In this document: positions 61,802-64,000 of the stretch, piece after piece
Layout of the letters: the number at the start of each line of letters is the position of its first letter
Numbering within the stretch: position 1 is the stretch's first letter
Assembly (NCBI RefSeq): GCF_000327385.1
Contig: NW_008708898.1
Span: 1,137,204 to 1,201,203, forward strand
Direction of reading: 5' to 3'
DNA: 64,000 nt
Origin: Lottia gigantea
Taxonomy: Eukaryota; Mollusca; Gastropoda; Lottiidae
The notes under the pieces: model-generated
Told to the model about the DNA's origin: nothing
Databases searched by the model: none
Seen by the model: the letters and a program-made list of their open reading frames with translations, nothing else
Made by a program: the position numbers and the translations under genes

Positions 61802-62112
61802 AGAATAATGGCATCATTATTAATATTCGGAAAGCATGCTTGACTACATTTGCGAAACTATTGTCTTTATTGTATTTTGCACTTGCCTGATGCATGCTGT
61901 TAATAAATTATGACTGTATCGACTGTTCTGTGGAGACTCATACAATAATTGAAATCTAAAGCCAATTATTTGTTAATTTTCTAATAATAAACATCAGATA
62001 ACAAAGTTGAATTTTTAGTTTCCAAACTCTAACTGCATATTTCATGAAGAGGATCCGCTCTTTATTGATTTTGGAATGATACTATAAAATTACTGTACTG
62101 TAAAAGACAAAG

Positions 62113-62460
62113 ACTGATGATTTGATGCATAACAGTACCAGTACAGCTACTGATGATTTGATGTATTATAGTATAGCTACCGATGATTTAATGTATTTCA
62201 GTATAGCTACTGATAATTTAATGTATTGCTGTACAGTTACTGATGATTTGATTTGATGGGAAACTATACGGCTCGTGGTGATTTGATGTATTACTGTACA
62301 CCAAAAGATTAGTTCATGTATTGCTGTACAGATACGGATGATTTGATGTGTTACCGTACGTCCACTGATGGTTTGATGTATTACTGTACAACTATTGATG
62401 ATTAGATGTATTACTGTACACCTACTAATGATTAGATGTATTACTGTACCCCTAGATTTA
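62113..62460. repeat. Minisatellite, ~30-bp unit
   Basis: About 11 degraded copies of 'gatgatttgatgtattactg' followed by 'tacagctact'. Divergence is higher than in the other arrays. Confidence 0.8.
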
Positions 62461-63689
62461 TACGGAATTAAATAAAACTTCAGATATATTTAAAATAACG
62501 CTTAGTAGGTTATTTTGGCTAACAGTGGGTTAATCTCGAAAATTTTTCAAATCTCAGAAGACCACACTAGACATCTACATTTGAAGCCATTAAAGATGTC
62601 ACAAGTGAGAATTCAAAACTTGAACTATAAATAGAGCCGATAATTTTAATCATAAGTTTTAATTACTAAATATTTTAATGGTGTCAATCTTGTATCAACT
62701 TTTATTTTAAAAAATTCCCTGAAGAAAAATATTTAAAAATGAAGCTCGCGCTATAACATTAGGTAGTGCAGTTTCAGAAGCAATGTGATATTGAAATATT
62801 TGTGATTCCAAAATCCTTTAACCGATCAGGTTTTGCCAATGGTAGAAAATAAATCCGCTGAAAATATCATCACTTATGTGACTCACCACAAATCCGCTTA
62901 ATAATTACCATTTTCTCCATTATATTAGTGAGTGAATTTATGTAATTGAATTGTAAGATAGACTAAAAAGCTCTTCATATCACCAATATTGTGTGAAGGA
63001 GAGAGAATTAAACCATTCTAAGGCGAGAAATTATGGGATGACAGCAAAAAAATGTGTTAAATGACAAATACAACGTGTGAAAGAATTGCAGCGTGGAAAA
63101 CTGTGATTAGGTTGGAGACTACAATGTCGATATTACAGTCTGTTATATAATACTAAAGATTGCCATTCAGAAGTTTCATTCAGTAAATCCGGCGTCGGGT
63201 GTCATGTAGTGCATGAACGTAAAATATCACAAGACGCTATGCACGTATATTGTTATTCGTGATAATCAAATCTACCTTGTCAGCTATTCTTAGAACACAT
63301 ATAGTTATACAGTGGCATCAAAGGGTACATTTTTATACAGTTATGTCTGAAGGTAGTTTTTCATACAATTAAAATCTGTGCAAGCAAGAAATTTCCGTTA
63401 ATCAGAATCTTGTCTTAAGCATGAGAAAATCAAGGGTAAAATTTCTCGCGGAAGAGCACCGAATAAATAGTTAATCTTAATATCCGTTGTATAGGTACAC
63501 AAATCTATAGGAAATATGAAACCACACCAACCATCCTCTTGAATCAACACCAACCACCAATCACCTACTAGAAACCACACTAGAAGACGATTTATTGCAG
63601 CATACAAATATAAAAAAACAGTACAATAAGGTGAATGAATGTAGATTTAGTATAGATATATGTTACTTAATATATAAAACAATGTGTCA
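62461..63689. other. Intergenic, nothing recognised
   Basis: AT-rich DNA. A 69-codon minus-strand frame (63398-63607) has no domain I recognise. Confidence 0.5.
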
Positions 63690-63699
63690 TGGTTAACTA

Positions 63700-64000
63700 A
63701 ACACTCTCCTGAATCCACATTAATGACCCTACTGGACCTACCAACCATCACGTATACCATACAAACAACCCTCCTGACACTACACCAACCATCCCCTTAG
63801 ACCATACAACCAACCCTCATGAATCTACACCAACCACACCTTAGACCATACAACCAACCCTCCCGAAACTACACCAACCATCTCCTTAGACCATACAAAC
63901 AACCCTCCTGACACTACACCCACCATCCCCTTAGACCATACAAACAACCCTCCTGACACTACACCAACCATCCCCTTAGACCATACAAACAACCCTCCTG
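63700..64000. repeat. Minisatellite, ~45-bp unit, runs off the window
   Basis: Copies of 'ccttagaccatacaaacaac' followed by 'cctcctgacactacaccaaccatcc'. The right-hand copies are nearly identical and the array continues past the right edge. Confidence 0.9.

Overview
This is an AT-rich (roughly two-thirds A+T), intron-rich animal nuclear sequence. Multi-exon genes with GT/AG introns, TB/cbEGF extracellular-matrix modules, a ciliary microtubule protein and a synaptic RhoGAP show a bilaterian. The many minisatellites and a dispersed repeat built on 'aaacttgg..gag..atcaccc' with GTCC/GTCTGTC tracts suggest a mollusc, possibly a gastropod; the class is inference. No bacterial genes, CRISPR, rRNA or intact tRNA were seen.

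Three host genes are clear. (1) Minus strand, 17302 down to 194 and beyond the left edge: the N-terminal third of a fibrillin. Seventeen exons run from signal peptide through the unique N-terminal domain, two EGFs, the hybrid domain, cbEGFs, TB1, six further cbEGFs (the first encoded with the end of TB1), TB2 and two more cbEGFs, almost collinear with vertebrate FBN1/2/3. (2) Plus strand, 21355-28243: a complete 468-residue SAXO (stabilizer of axonemal microtubules, FAM154) gene in five coding exons, with an RFX X-box-like site about 100 bp before the ATG. (3) Minus strand, 42732-35060: a complete 1038-residue SYD-1/RhoGAP100F-type gene in five coding exons (PDZ, coiled coil, C2, RhoGAP), with the RhoGAP catalytic residues intact.

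Layout: 1-17.3 kb fibrillin with large introns full of minisatellites; 17.3-21.35 kb a divergent intergenic stretch with a pentanucleotide microsatellite and a 48-bp minisatellite; 21.35-28.2 kb SAXO, whose introns hold a MITE, two relatives of a dispersed mollusc-type repeat and a 16-bp palindromic minisatellite; 28.2-35.06 kb the 3' flanks of two convergent genes; 35.06-42.75 kb SYD-1; 42.75-64 kb gene-poor DNA with four minisatellites, a tRNA-derived SINE head, a broken MADF-encoding DNA transposon remnant, a possible upstream non-coding exon, and two weak coding candidates.

The three genes do not form a pathway; they are ordinary neighbours. I found no convincing undescribed system. The most interesting points are the repeated small duplications at fibrillin 3' splice sites (one of them in frame), the altered fibrillin domain count, the X-box-like site before the ciliary gene, and the MADF transposon remnant near 59.4-59.8 kb. 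Exon limits are read by eye from splice signals and frame and may be off by a base or two.
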